From NCBI RefSeq assembly GCF_001418335.1, contig NZ_LIPP01000122.1, positions 1 to 64,000 on the forward strand: DNA of 64,000 bases, given 5' to 3'. Made by a program: the position numbers and the translations under genes. The stretch comes from Streptomyces aurantiacus. Its GTDB lineage: Bacteria; Actinomycetota; Actinomycetes; Streptomycetales; Streptomycetaceae. This document shows, piece after piece, positions 52,477 to 63,947 of the stretch. Numbering within the stretch: position 1 is the first letter of the stretch; every line of letters starts with the position of its first letter. The notes under the pieces were generated by a model, which worked only from the letters and a program-made list of their open reading frames with translations, was not told the DNA's origin and searched no databases.

Positions 52477-53040
52477 TCAGTTCCCGTCCCTCGAAGCACG
52501 GCCCAGACGCAGGGCCGAGATGAGGAAGAACACGGCGCCCGGGATGGCATATCCGACCGCGCTGGACAGCGAGGGGTCGTCCGCGCCGGCCGACGCGATG
52601 AACGACCCACCGGCCAGGACCGAAATGCCACCGCTGAGGATCATCGGCCACTGGCCGCCCATGCTGCGACGCGGGACAGCCACGATCAACTGGACCAGCC
52701 CGGCCACGACCGCCCAGGCACCCCACACACGCAGCACCGCCGGGATACCCGACGCGCACGCAGCACCCACACCCACAGCCGTGACCAGACTGACCACGAC
52801 ATTCACATACAGCAGCACAGGCGACCCCGCGCTCCGCGAAACCCTCGCGTCATAGACAGCCGCACCCACGTCGAACAGCGGGTACAACACCAGCAGGGTC
52901 ACCACCACCGGGTTCAGCTTCGAAGCCATCGGCAACATCACCGCGGCCCAGATGATCGCAAACGCGAACCGGACAAAATACAACCGCCGCAAAGCAGACG
53001 CGGCCCCGGCAACACCGGACGGAGCAACAGCAGTGCTCAC
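52477..53040 (-). CDS. DUF308-like membrane protein
   Basis: 187-residue integral membrane protein with about five or six helices (RFAFAIIWAAVMLP, VVVTLLVLYPLFDVG, LLYVNVVVSLVTAVGV, WGAWAVVAGLVQLIVAV, MILSGGISVLAGGSFI, VFFLISAL). No catalytic motif. GTG 53040 has AAAGG upstream. It precedes the disulfide reductase gene by one base, an arrangement suggesting a joint role at the membrane. Transcription probably starts from the TTGACA promoter near 53230. Confidence 0.8.
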   Translation of the reverse strand: MSTAVAPSGVAGAASALRRLYFVRFAFAIIWAAVMLPMASKLNPVVVTLLVLYPLFDVGAAVYDARVSRSAGSPVLLYVNVVVSLVTAVGVGAACASGIPAVLRVWGAWAVVAGLVQLIVAVPRRSMGGQWPMILSGGISVLAGGSFIASAGADDPSLSSAVGYAIPGAVFFLISALRLGRASRDGN

Positions 53041-53203
53041 AACGAACCTTTCGACAGTCGGATGAAGGAGGAGGGGTTCAGCTCGTCCTGCGGTCGGCCC
53101 ATCTCGACCAGGTGGGCCGACCGCATCGGTGCGACATGCCTGACGGTGTACGAGGTCATTCGCCTGGACACCGTTTCGGCGAGACTGAATGTTCTGCCCC
53201 ACC

Positions 53204-53249
53204 AGGATGACAACAGCGCCGGGAACTTGTCAAGACAGAACGTTCTACC
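53204..53249 (-). promoter_or_regulatory. Promoter and AACGTTC operator of the DUF308/reductase pair
   Basis: On the minus strand, consensus -35 TTGACA (53233-53228) and CATCCT (53209-53204) are 18 bases apart. CAAGACAGAACGTTCTACC (53231-53249) overlaps the -35 and shares the core found at the TetR genes near 16.6 and 17.5 kb. A weaker copy, GAGACTGAATGTTCT, is at 53181-53195. Confidence 0.65.
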
Positions 53250-53341
53250 TCGGACTCTGCTAGCCTGACGGACGATCCCGACCACAGAAGGCGAGAGCAC
53301 CCCGGACGCCGGAGCGTAAGTCCTGACCCTCGAAGCGATGC

Positions 53342-53360
53342 GAGGTAGAACGTTTACTCT
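53342..53360. promoter_or_regulatory. Second inverted AACGTT operator
   Basis: GAGGTAGAACGTTTACTCT. Its reverse complement shares AACGTTCTACCTCG with the operator at 53238-53251, in opposite orientation and about 100 bases away. No gene now starts beside it. Confidence 0.45.
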
Positions 53361-53597
53361 ACTGAAGGCCCATTGCGTCACGCCCGCGCTGCACCATGCG
53401 AAAAGGGCAGCTCGACGGCGCCGCCCCCTCGTCCCCCTATGCCCGGTTCATCACTGAATCATCGTCGGTGTGGGATCGGAGACGGTGAGGCAGGTCGAGA
53501 GCCAACTCCAACAGCGCAACTATGAAGGCTTTCTGCGCTGAGAGGCCTGCCCTGAAAGCAGGACCGTTCCCGCAGGCTCTATAACCCGGTGCCCCCA
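53361..53597. other. Intergenic remainder, nothing recognised
   Basis: Together with the operator region this makes about 550 gene-free bases between the DUF308-like gene and the M20 gene stop. No coding frame looks real. Confidence 0.35.
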
Positions 53598-54779
53598 CTA
53601 CTGGAACACCTCGTAGGGAAGCTCGGCGAAGAAGCGTGCCGCCCGGACGAGTTGGGCGACGTCGACCCGCTCGTCGGTCTGATGGGCGAGATCCGGGTCG
53701 CCCGGACCGCACAGCAGTGTCGGAAGACCGGTCGGCGGCTGGAGAATCGAGCCGTCAGAGAAGTAGCTGACGGCTGTCTTGCGCGGCGCGCCGTCGCCGA
53801 ACGCCCGCAGCACGCGGTCGGCAGCAGTCACGAGCGGATCATCGGGCGCGGTCCCGACGGGAGGGTAATCACCGGTCACACGCAACTCGAACTCGACACC
53901 GTCGACGCGATGAGCGTCAACAACATGAGCGAGCACCTCAAGGAGCGCCTCGTGATCGACGTCGGGTGTCGTCCGGATGTCGACCTGCGCCACACAGCGG
54001 TCAGGGACGATGTTGACGACCGACCCGCCGGTGATCGTCCCGATGGTGACGGTCGGGCGGCCCAGCAGCGGGTGCTCGCCGACACGGAAGTCCAGTTGCT
54101 CGATGCGCTCAAGCAGACGCATCATGTGGCTGATGGCATTGACTCCTTGCTCGGGCATCGCCGCGTGCGCGGAACGCCCTCGCGCTGTCAACTCAAGAAA
54201 CAGCGCGCCCTTGTGAGCGACGACGAGCTCCATGTTGGTCGGCTCGGCGATGACGAGCCGGCCGACTCCGTCCATCGCACCCGATCCGAGCGCGGCACGG
54301 GCGCCGGCACAGTCGACTTCCTCACCGATCGTGCCCAAGAACCGGATCTCCGCGGGGAATTGCGCCGACCGGCGCGCAAGCGCCCCCATACCGCACACCA
54401 TCGCCGCAACGCCGCCCTTCATGTCGACCGCGCCACGTCCCCACAGAACGCCTTCGGGGCTGAGGTGGGCGCCGTGAGCATCGTGCGTCCATGGGGCACC
54501 GCCGAGCGGCACAGTGTCGAAATGCCCGCAGTACATGAGCGCCGGCTGTTCGGTGCCGCCGGGGAGCCGGAGCTGCAGGTTCGCCCGTGCTTCGGACAGC
54601 TCCACGATCTCACCCTCCAGGCCCCACTCAAGAGCGCGGTCGAGCAGTAGCTGCGCCACCGCGCGCTCGTTGCCCGGTGGGTTGACGGTGTCGATCCGAA
54701 TCAGGGCCTGGGTGAGCTCCACGAGCTCGGCCGCCTCGGCCGAGCTGAACGTCTCGGTTTCGCGTTGAACGTGGTCCAT
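53598..54779 (-). CDS. M20 family metallopeptidase/deacylase (ArgE/DapE-like)
   Basis: 393-residue di-zinc amidohydrolase. The first metal His is in YCGHFDTVP, the bridging Asp in WGRGAVDMKGG, and the catalytic Glu pair in GTIGEEVDCAGA. A lid/dimerisation domain (about 180-290) contains GRSAHAAMPEQGVNAISHMM. The C-terminal metal His is probably in DLAHQTDE. The family removes acyl groups from N-acyl amino acids or diamino acids. The ATG at 54779 starts MDHVQRETETF; the ribosome binding site is weak and the frame upstream is shadow. Substrate unknown. Confidence 0.9.
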   Translation of the reverse strand: MDHVQRETETFSSAEAAELVELTQALIRIDTVNPPGNERAVAQLLLDRALEWGLEGEIVELSEARANLQLRLPGGTEQPALMYCGHFDTVPLGGAPWTHDAHGAHLSPEGVLWGRGAVDMKGGVAAMVCGMGALARRSAQFPAEIRFLGTIGEEVDCAGARAALGSGAMDGVGRLVIAEPTNMELVVAHKGALFLELTARGRSAHAAMPEQGVNAISHMMRLLERIEQLDFRVGEHPLLGRPTVTIGTITGGSVVNIVPDRCVAQVDIRTTPDVDHEALLEVLAHVVDAHRVDGVEFELRVTGDYPPVGTAPDDPLVTAADRVLRAFGDGAPRKTAVSYFSDGSILQPPTGLPTLLCGPGDPDLAHQTDERVDVAQLVRAARFFAELPYEVFQ

Positions 54780-55551
54780 GAGGCGGACAGTGGCCCAGGA
54801 CGCACCGCTCGACAAAGAGCCAATTGGCCACCGGTGGCCCTGCCCGTCACGATCCGTCCCACCGCGACCGAGCTGACCGCGCTGCTCGTCGTCTTCCTCT
54901 CCACGTGCGGGGCACAGTGCTCGCGCTCCAGGTATCCGGACAAGGCAGTGGCCAAGCAGCCGGCACGCCTTGAACCGCCGAACCCGCCGTGCTGCTTGGG
55001 CCTCGTCGCCCGCAGTCGCCCGGAGGCTGCGGTCAGGCTTGCACGGTGGGTCGGACGACGATTTCGCTGACGTCGACGCCGTCGGGCTGCTCGATGGCGT
55101 AGCCGATGGCGGACGCGACGACAGCAGGCGGAGCGCCTGCTCGACCTCACCCTGGACGGCCTCGCGAAGCGCCGTTGAGCACGGCGCCCGGCACGTCCCA
55201 CCACGCCCTGCCGTGGAGGAGTTAGTCCAGGGCCGGAGCCCGGCAGGCCCACCTGCCCGCAGCTCCATGTCCACCCGGAACGCATGCGGTTGTCGACCTC
55301 CACGGGGTGTGGTTTCGCGGGCGGCGGCGGCAACTGCACCGATCAGCGCCAGGAGTATTGACAACGATGTCAGAGGCATGATCTAGTCCGCTTCCATCCA
55401 GCCAAGTGCCGCTGGCTGCGCTACGAGTAGGGGCTCACCGTGATGATCTGCGTACCGCGTCCGGCGCCCGCGAGCGCGGCTCGCGCGCCTGGACCGCGCG
55501 GGAGCCGTACGCGCGCAGCACATGACGGGTAAGAAACAGGAGACCGCTTCC
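54780..55551. other. Gene-free stretch with one SDR relic
   Basis: About 770 bases between the M20 gene and the GH92 gene. Apart from the SDR tail at 55033-55122, no frame is convincing. The GH92 promoter should lie near the right end. Confidence 0.4.
55033..55122 (-). pseudogene. SDR C-terminal relic
   Basis: A 29-codon tail reading VVASAIGYAIEQPDGVDVSE then IVVRPTVQA-stop, the ending of YdfG-like NADP-dependent short-chain dehydrogenases. The sequence upstream on the minus strand is not SDR-like, so the remaining 200 or more residues are lost. Confidence 0.65.
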
Positions 55552-58500
55552 ATGCACAGACCCCTCCATCGATTGCGTAACCGCGCATCGACAGTCCTCG
55601 CCGCACTGCTTGTCGCCGGCGGTGGTCTGGGCCCGGTGCCTGCCATCGCCCAGGCCCCCGCGGCAGCTCCCCAACTCACGTCACTGGTCAACCCGTTCAT
55701 CGGTACGCAGAACTTCGGCAACACGTTTCCCGGCGCGAGTGCCCCCTTCGGCATGGTGCAGGTCAGCCCGGACACCGGCGGCCAGGGCGGCTACGACTAC
55801 CAGCAGGACAAGATCCACGGATTCAGCCAGACCCATCTCTCCGGCGTCGGCTGCTCCGTCATGGGTGAGCTGCCGCTCATGCCGACGACCGGAGCGGTCG
55901 ACAGCGTCGACCCCGATGCCTACCGCTCGACCTACTCGCACGACGACGAGGACGCCGAACCCGGCTACTACCGCGTCGGGTTGAAGACGTACGGCATCGA
56001 CGCCGAGCTGACCGCCACCCCCCGCACCGGATGGCAGCGCTACACCTTCCCCTCGACCGGCCGTGCCAACGTCCTGTTCAACACGGGCAAGGCCAACCAG
56101 AAGGTGTACACCTCCGAGGTGCATGTCGTCGGCGACCGGACGGTCGAGGGCCGTGTCGAAGCGGGCAACTTCTGCGCGGGCAAGGACAAGCACACCGTCT
56201 ACTTCACAGCGACCTTCGACAGGCCGTTCGCCTCGCACGGCACCTGGCGTGGGACCACTCGTACCCCCGGTGAGCGCGACGCGGCCGGCGAGGGCGGGAA
56301 CGGTGCCTGGGTGACCTTCGACGCCGAAGCCGACCGTGATGTCGTCGTCAAGGTGGGGCTCTCCTACACGGGCACCGAGGGCGCCCGGAAGAACCTGAAG
56401 GCGGAGACGGACGACTCGTACGACTTCGACGCCACGCGCGCGGCGCTGCACGCGACCTGGGAGCAGCAGCTCGCCTCCGTCAAGATCGGCGGTGGGTCGG
56501 CCGAGCGGCAACGCGCCTTCTACTCGGCTCTCTACCACGCACAACTGCACCCGAACCTCGCCGGAGACGTCGACGGCCGCTATGCGGGCTTCGACGGGAA
56601 GACCCATTCGGCGTCGGGATTCACGCCTTACCAGAACCTGTCGCTGTGGGACACCCACCGGCCGCAGAACCAGCTCCTGCAGATGCTGGAGCCGAAGGTC
56701 GCCCGCGATGTCGCGCTGTCGGTCGTCGCGACGGGGCGGGACGGCGGCTGGCTGCCGCGCTGGTCGCTCGCCAACAGCGAGACCAACATCATGACCGGCG
56801 ACCCGGTGACTCCCTTCCTCGTCGAGGCGTGGTCCAAGGGCCTGCTCGCGGGCCACGAGGAAGAGGCGTACGCGCTCCTCAGGAAGAACGCGCTCAGCAC
56901 GCCGCCGGACGATTCCCCCTACAACGGCCGTGCGGGAGTCGCCGCGTACCAGGACCGTGGCTACATTCCCAGCGGGCTGGAACCGGGGAAGGACTGTGCG
57001 GACAAGGGCGGCGACAACGACTGCCGCCATCCCGCTTCGGCGACCCTTGAGTACGCGGCCGCGGACGCGTCGCTGGCACTCATGGCGAAGGGCCTGGGGC
57101 ACGCCTCGGACGCCCGCATGTTCGCGGCACACGGCCAGTGGTACAAGAACCTGTGGGATTCCTCCATCCAGCAGTTCCGGCCGCGTACGACCGACGGCAC
57201 CTGGCTCACGCCCTACGACCCCGTCGAGGCAGGCCACCAGTTCCATGAGGGCGGCGCCTACCAGTACCAGTGGCTGGCGCCCCAGGACCCGGCCGGGCTC
57301 GTCTCCCTGATGGGCGGCAAGCGGGCGACCGAGAAGCGGCTCGACTCCTTCTTCGCCTACGACAAACTCCTCGCGGACCCTGCCGAGACCGCTCGAAAGG
57401 ACTGGATCTCGGCACCGTACGACTACTACGGGAAGCCGACCTACAACCCGAACAACGAGCCCGATCTGCACTCCCCCTACATGTACTTGTGGGCCGGCGC
57501 ACCCGCCAAGACGGCCACCGTGGTCCGGGCCGCGATGACCCTCTTCACGGACGGGCCCGACGGCATGACCGGCAATGACGACCTGGGCACGATGTCGGCC
57601 TGGTACGTCTTCTCCTCCCTGGGCCTGTACCCGACGACGAACGGTGGCGACTTCCTCGCCGTCTCCAGCCCGCAGTTCCCGTCGGCGGTCATTCGCATCG
57701 GCGCCTACGGGCACCAGCAGGGCGGCACCCTGACCGTCAAGGCACCGGGCACGAGCGACAGCCAACGCTACGTGCAGCGGGCCGAGTTCGGCGGGAAGAA
57801 CCTGCGCAACACCTGGCTGGACTGGGACGCGGTCGCCAAGGGGGGAAACCTCGCCTTCGAGATGGCCGGCAAGCCGTCGGCATGGGGTACGGGCAAGGGC
57901 GCCGAGCCGCCGTCCGTGAACCGCGCGGCAGCCGATTCCCGCCGCCATCTCGACGCCTCACTGCGTACCGGCTCCGACGTCCTGCCGACGGCTGACAGCG
58001 CCCAGAGCGTCCGGCTGAAGCTGGACGTGATGGGCCAGTCCCCCGGCACGCTGCGGGTGGGCGTCGCCGCGAAGGCTCCCAGCGGCTGGACCGCGAAGGC
58101 CTCCAAGCCCTTCTCGCTGACGTCCCATCGGCTTCCGGTCCAGCGGACCGCGTCGGTGGACGTGAGCGTCCCGGCCAAAACCGCGCCGGGTTCGTACACC
58201 GTGCGGATCACGGCCACCGCCAAGGGCGTGAAGAGCGTGGAACGGGTCGCGACCATCGAGGTGCGCGACGCGGCCCGCTGCGCGGCGGACGCCGACGAGC
58301 AGTGTGCCGTCGACCTCGGCAAGGAGGTGAACCACGACGGAACCGCAACGGTCACGGCCTCCGACGAGGGCGACTTCGACGGAGGAGGATGGAGCTTCGA
58401 CGGTGATCTGCTGCCCGCGGCGGGTCCGGTCGTCTGGGACGGCGTGACGTACGACGCTCCCGATCCGTCCGGGACGGCCCCGAACTTCGTCGAGGCCCGC

Positions 58501-58836
58501 GGTCAGGCCATGCTGCTCCCGGCCGGGTCGTACAGCGCGCTGCGCCTGGTCGCCGTGGCCCACCACGGTCCGGTGACGACCATGCTCACCGTCCGCTACA
58601 CCGACGGGACCACCGCCGAAGTGCCGGTGCCCGTGGGCGACTGGGCGGGAGCGGCACCGCAGGGCAGCTCCGTGACACTGGAGATGCCGCACCGGATCAA
58701 GCGCGGACAGGGTGTGGACGGCCCGCCGGTGCGGCTGTTCGGTGCCTCGGCGGACCTCGACGCGTCGAAGACGGTGCGTTCGGTCGGCCTGCAGAACGAT
58801 CCTCGGGTGCAGGTCTACGCGATCACCCTCAGGTAG
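55552..58836 (+). CDS. Exported GH92 family alpha-mannosidase
   Basis: 1094-residue exported GH92 enzyme, a calcium-dependent exo-alpha-mannosidase family. The signal peptide is residues 1-31 (STVLAALLVAGGGLGPVPAI). Family motifs are LVNPFIGTQNFGNTFPGASA, PFGMVQVSPDTG, FSQTHLSGVGC, LWDTHRPQNQLLQ, NEPDLHSPYMYLWAG and MTGNDDLGTMSAWYVFSSLG (catalytic acidic region). After about residue 800 come a NEW3-like beta domain and a discoidin-like domain, probably for binding glycan. ATG 55552 is preferred over 55522 because AGGAGA lies 9 bases before it. Confidence 0.93.
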   Translation: MHRPLHRLRNRASTVLAALLVAGGGLGPVPAIAQAPAAAPQLTSLVNPFIGTQNFGNTFPGASAPFGMVQVSPDTGGQGGYDYQQDKIHGFSQTHLSGVGCSVMGELPLMPTTGAVDSVDPDAYRSTYSHDDEDAEPGYYRVGLKTYGIDAELTATPRTGWQRYTFPSTGRANVLFNTGKANQKVYTSEVHVVGDRTVEGRVEAGNFCAGKDKHTVYFTATFDRPFASHGTWRGTTRTPGERDAAGEGGNGAWVTFDAEADRDVVVKVGLSYTGTEGARKNLKAETDDSYDFDATRAALHATWEQQLASVKIGGGSAERQRAFYSALYHAQLHPNLAGDVDGRYAGFDGKTHSASGFTPYQNLSLWDTHRPQNQLLQMLEPKVARDVALSVVATGRDGGWLPRWSLANSETNIMTGDPVTPFLVEAWSKGLLAGHEEEAYALLRKNALSTPPDDSPYNGRAGVAAYQDRGYIPSGLEPGKDCADKGGDNDCRHPASATLEYAAADASLALMAKGLGHASDARMFAAHGQWYKNLWDSSIQQFRPRTTDGTWLTPYDPVEAGHQFHEGGAYQYQWLAPQDPAGLVSLMGGKRATEKRLDSFFAYDKLLADPAETARKDWISAPYDYYGKPTYNPNNEPDLHSPYMYLWAGAPAKTATVVRAAMTLFTDGPDGMTGNDDLGTMSAWYVFSSLGLYPTTNGGDFLAVSSPQFPSAVIRIGAYGHQQGGTLTVKAPGTSDSQRYVQRAEFGGKNLRNTWLDWDAVAKGGNLAFEMAGKPSAWGTGKGAEPPSVNRAAADSRRHLDASLRTGSDVLPTADSAQSVRLKLDVMGQSPGTLRVGVAAKAPSGWTAKASKPFSLTSHRLPVQRTASVDVSVPAKTAPGSYTVRITATAKGVKSVERVATIEVRDAARCAADADEQCAVDLGKEVNHDGTATVTASDEGDFDGGGWSFDGDLLPAAGPVVWDGVTYDAPDPSGTAPNFVEARGQAMLLPAGSYSALRLVAVAHHGPVTTMLTVRYTDGTTAEVPVPVGDWAGAAPQGSSVTLEMPHRIKRGQGVDGPPVRLFGASADLDASKTVRSVGLQNDPRVQVYAITLR

Positions 58837-58896
58837 CACCAGCACCGGGGCTGCGTACGCTCGTCGGCCCTCGCCTCTCGATCGGGAGGCAGCTCG

Positions 58897-58929
58897 TTGG
58901 CAGCGTGACCGTGACGGTCACGCTGCCAA
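58897..58929. terminator. Bidirectional terminator between GH92 and GH81
   Basis: Perfect 14-bp stem (TTGGCAGCGTGACC with its complement) and a GTGAC loop between two convergent genes. Confidence 0.88.
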
Positions 58930-58993
58930 CTGCGTTTCCACGCGAACAGCGGGCAAGGGCCGGCGCCCCTGCCCGCCGCCGTTTTCCGTTCGT

Positions 58994-61771
58994 TCAGCTG
59001 TACGGGATCACCAGTACTGACTTGTCCGTGCCCGTCTGCAGTTTCGACGTGCCGTCGCCGATGGCGCTCCACACCTCCAGGCGCACGGTGCCGCCGGTCA
59101 GGTTGCCCGGTGTGCCCGTGGACGCCTTGAGACCGCGTGCCTGCGCGTACTCCTCCCAGCCGGTGACCGGGTCGGTCGCGAAGTAGTTGTACGTCTCCGT
59201 TCGTTCGAAGTCACCGTCGCCGGTGAAGTCGTAGCTGATACGGGCCTGTTGGCCGAGCCCGACCGTGCTGCCCGCGTCCACCTGGAGCCGGAACGCGCTC
59301 TGGGCGCCCGGGGTGAGCGTGCCGTTGACGCCGCGGACCTCGTAGGTGAGGGGCTGGTACGGGGTGCCGTCGTGGTTGGTGCCGCCGCCCGAGGCGATGG
59401 TGTCGCTGCCCGCCGTGCCGCCGGTCGCCGTGGTCAGTGCGCCACCGGTGCGCAGCTGGAAGGTGTTGCCGGTCGGCGGGTCCGGGTCGGGGTCCGGGTC
59501 CTGTGAACCGGTCCCGGTGCCGCTCGCGGTGGAACGGGCCGGCACGACGAGGGTCTTGCCGTCGGAGAAGGTGACGGTACGGGCCGTCGAGCCGTAATTG
59601 TGGGCGGCGTACGTCCGGTTCGTTCCCTTGGTGAAGACGGCGGAGGTGGGGATGTCACCGGTCACCGTGGCATCCGGGGCACCGAGGGAGTCGAGGGTGT
59701 TGATCCAGTGGTAGGTGTGCGCCTTCGACTCCCCCTCTTCCGGGGTGTAGCCGGCGTTGCCCGCGTCCCACTTGGTCTTGGCCGTGCCCGGGTCGGCAAG
59801 GGACTGGAACTCCCAGAGGAGGTCGCGCCATTCGACGGCCGGGCCGTCGTTCTCCCGTTCCATCTCGGCGAGGTTGCGCCGGATCGCGGCCTTCTCACCG
59901 CCGAGGTGGAGCGATCCGCCGGTCACGGGCAGGACGTTGATGCCGTGGATCTCCTCGGGGTTGGCCGTCCACCAGGTGGCGTAGGCCGCGCCGCTGCCCC
60001 ACACCATGCCGGCTGTGTCGTGGCCGAACGAGGACGGGAAGACCTGCTCGTCGGCGTCGAACCAGTACTGCGCGATCGACTCCGACTCGGTGGTCAGCAG
60101 GAACGTGCCGAGGTCCCGCAGCGAGGTGTCACCGGTCGCGGAGCCCCACAGGACGAGCGCCGCGCTGAGGTTGGTGGACTCGGAGGAGGACTCCTGGTTG
60201 TTGCCGGCCGCGAAACCCTGGTGGCCGGAGGCCCAGCTGTGGCCCGCGTAGACGTCGAAGCCGCGCAGGAAGGGGAAGGTGGTGTCGGTGCGGCTGGGGT
60301 TGGCGGCGTCCCGGACGAGGGCCTTGACCATGCCGCCCCAGGCGGAGTCGGCGGCCCAGCCCTGGTCGTACTGGGCGACGACGGCCGCCGCGTACACGTA
60401 GTAGCTGTAGTGGAAGTGGTGGTCGTTGAGCTCGGTGTCGCTGCCGTAGGAGGCGGGGTAGCCGGTGAGCGTCTTCCAGTCCTTGTCGTAGCTGAACTCG
60501 TTCGCGCCGCCCGCCGTGAACCAGTCCTGGAGCTTGCCCTTGATCAGGCCGAGGAGTCGGTCGCGGGTGCCGGTCTCGCCGATCTGGTCGGCCGGCGGCA
60601 CGAGTTGGGCGAGGCGGCCGAGGGCCTTGCCGGTCCAGTAGGTGTCGGAGGCTCCGGAGAAGGGGTCGGCCGCGTTCACGACCTCGTTCAGGTAACCGCG
60701 CAGTCTGGCGGTGTCCACGCCGTTCGACTTGGGCAGCCCCGGCAGCACGGCCGCCGCCTTCTGGCTCGTGGTGAAGGAGGCCGACTCGCGGACCTTCATG
60801 GTGCCGCGCGGTGAGACGTAGGTGTACGAGGTGAGGGGGTCCGTGGTGTTCAGCCACTGGTGGCGGTAGAGGGCCTGGAGCGTGCCGCGCTCGGTGCCTT
60901 CCTTCGCCTCGGTGGTGAGCGTGTAGGTGGCCTTGACGGTGCCGCCGGTGTAGTCCCAGGTGGCCTTGGAGTCGGTGACGAAGCTGTAGGCGTACTTCTT
61001 GTAGGTCGCCAGCGCGTCGGTGGACGGCAGTACGGCGACGGAGAAGTAGTCCTTGGAGCCGAGGCCCGCGGTGACGGTGGAGCCCGCGACGTTCCAGTCG
61101 CTGCCGGTCGGCGCGAAGAGGGCGTAGTGGTGTCCGGCGACGGTGACGCCGAGGACGTTGCCCTGGTCGGCGAAGACCGTGGGCGTGCCGGCGGTGGTGA
61201 TCTGGGCGTTGCCGCCTGTGCCCTTCGCGTACACGAACGGGGAGCCGTGGCCGATGGTGGTGCGCAGGGTGCGGGTGCCGTCGGACCAGTAGGGGGTGAC
61301 CGTCCAGTCGGACCAGTCGTCGGCCTTGGTGTCGGGCGAGTTGAGGCCCGTCAGTCCGATGGTGAGGTCGCGCTTGTGGGCGTACTCGTACTGGCGGCCG
61401 TCACCGACGATCGCGGGGGTCGTCGGATATCCGACGTCGAGTCCGCCGGCCGCGGCCTGGTAGGTGAGGGGATGCCCGTACATGGGGGTCGAGTACGGGT
61501 TGTCGCCGTACCGCTGGTAGGCGAGGGAGGACCACCAGTCGTTGGTGGGGACGGGCCGGTTCCGGGCGGCGGCGGTCAGTTTGGGCGTGACCGGTGTTCC
61601 GGTGTTGGTGGTGGGGCCCGACGTACCGGCGGGCCGGGTGTCGGAGTAACTGCCGGAGCCTACGGGGACGGTGGCGGCTGCCGCTGGTACGGCGGCCGGG
61701 CCGAGGCCGACGGCGACGAGGACGGAGGCCAGGAACAGTCCGGCTGCCGGTCTGGTGCGGGGGGATGGCAT
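58994..61771 (-). CDS. Exported GH81 endo-beta-1,3-glucanase with C-terminal binding domain
   Basis: 925-residue exported enzyme. The signal peptide ends near residue 33 (LFLASVLVAVGLGPAAVPAA). The GH81 domain (about 35-745) has VPTNDWWSSLAYQRYGDNPY, DHHFHYSYYVYAAAV and GNNQESSSESTNLSAALVLW, whose Glu527 and Glu531 are the candidate catalytic acids. A DPDPDPDP linker follows, then a domain of about 130 residues (TFQLRTGGALTTATGGTAGS) likely to bind beta-glucan. ATG 61771 has TGAGGTG upstream. It degrades fungal or callose-type beta-1,3-glucan. Confidence 0.93.
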   Translation of the reverse strand: MPSPRTRPAAGLFLASVLVAVGLGPAAVPAAAATVPVGSGSYSDTRPAGTSGPTTNTGTPVTPKLTAAARNRPVPTNDWWSSLAYQRYGDNPYSTPMYGHPLTYQAAAGGLDVGYPTTPAIVGDGRQYEYAHKRDLTIGLTGLNSPDTKADDWSDWTVTPYWSDGTRTLRTTIGHGSPFVYAKGTGGNAQITTAGTPTVFADQGNVLGVTVAGHHYALFAPTGSDWNVAGSTVTAGLGSKDYFSVAVLPSTDALATYKKYAYSFVTDSKATWDYTGGTVKATYTLTTEAKEGTERGTLQALYRHQWLNTTDPLTSYTYVSPRGTMKVRESASFTTSQKAAAVLPGLPKSNGVDTARLRGYLNEVVNAADPFSGASDTYWTGKALGRLAQLVPPADQIGETGTRDRLLGLIKGKLQDWFTAGGANEFSYDKDWKTLTGYPASYGSDTELNDHHFHYSYYVYAAAVVAQYDQGWAADSAWGGMVKALVRDAANPSRTDTTFPFLRGFDVYAGHSWASGHQGFAAGNNQESSSESTNLSAALVLWGSATGDTSLRDLGTFLLTTESESIAQYWFDADEQVFPSSFGHDTAGMVWGSGAAYATWWTANPEEIHGINVLPVTGGSLHLGGEKAAIRRNLAEMERENDGPAVEWRDLLWEFQSLADPGTAKTKWDAGNAGYTPEEGESKAHTYHWINTLDSLGAPDATVTGDIPTSAVFTKGTNRTYAAHNYGSTARTVTFSDGKTLVVPARSTASGTGTGSQDPDPDPDPPTGNTFQLRTGGALTTATGGTAGSDTIASGGGTNHDGTPYQPLTYEVRGVNGTLTPGAQSAFRLQVDAGSTVGLGQQARISYDFTGDGDFERTETYNYFATDPVTGWEEYAQARGLKASTGTPGNLTGGTVRLEVWSAIGDGTSKLQTGTDKSVLVIPYS

Positions 61772-61800
61772 GCGACACCTCAAGTCTCACACGACGGGTG

Positions 61801-61818
61801 TCTGAGAGCGCTCTCAGA
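61801..61818. promoter_or_regulatory. LacI-family operator upstream of GH81
   Basis: Perfect 18-bp palindrome TCTGAGAGCGCTCTCAGA, 30 bases upstream of the GH81 start. The core GAGCGCTC is that of Streptomyces CebR-type LacI regulators (published CebR site TGGGAGCGCTCCCA). The regulator is not in this window. Confidence 0.75.
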
Positions 61819-62010
61819 TGGCCGAAACGTAAAGCCTTTGTAATGGACGTGTCAATACACGTGTCAGCACATCGAACCGAACGCTCACCTTCCTATCCGG
61901 GCGGCGGTGACGGTCGATGGTCTCCGGAGCCGCCACCTGCTCGTGCGGTGGTCGGCCGCTGAGGGAGAATGAGGCCGGTAGCCAACGGTCGGCCTTGTGG
62001 AGGAGCGGAA

Positions 62011-63651
<1,641 letters not shown>

Positions 63652-63947
63652 CCGGGCCGGGAAGTGGGGTGGCCCTGACCGGTGGGCCGGCCGGTCCTGC
63701 GCCGCCAGTCGGGCCGATCGCTGGAATGTGGCTCTCGGCACCGTCTGGCCGGTCGGCCTCCCTCAACCACGCGACTCGGCTGTACGTCGATTCGCGGCGC
63801 GAGTTCGCCCAGGTGCTCGTCAGCCGACCGCCCCTGCCACACGCCGGCGGCGGATGCGGCACGGACGGCGGAGATCGACGCCGACCGGGTCCGTTCCGTG
63901 CCGATCCCCGCGTACCGCAGCGCTGTTGACCAGCCGGTGAGGCGTTT
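63652..63947. other. Intergenic region, nothing recognised
   Basis: About 300 bases between the pgm stop and the partial gene at the right edge. No coding frame or clear terminator was identified. Confidence 0.35.

Noticed and set aside
55681..57948. 755-codon minus-strand open frame
   Set aside because: Fully antisense to the GH92 mannosidase, Arg/Gly/Val-rich, with no start signal or motif.
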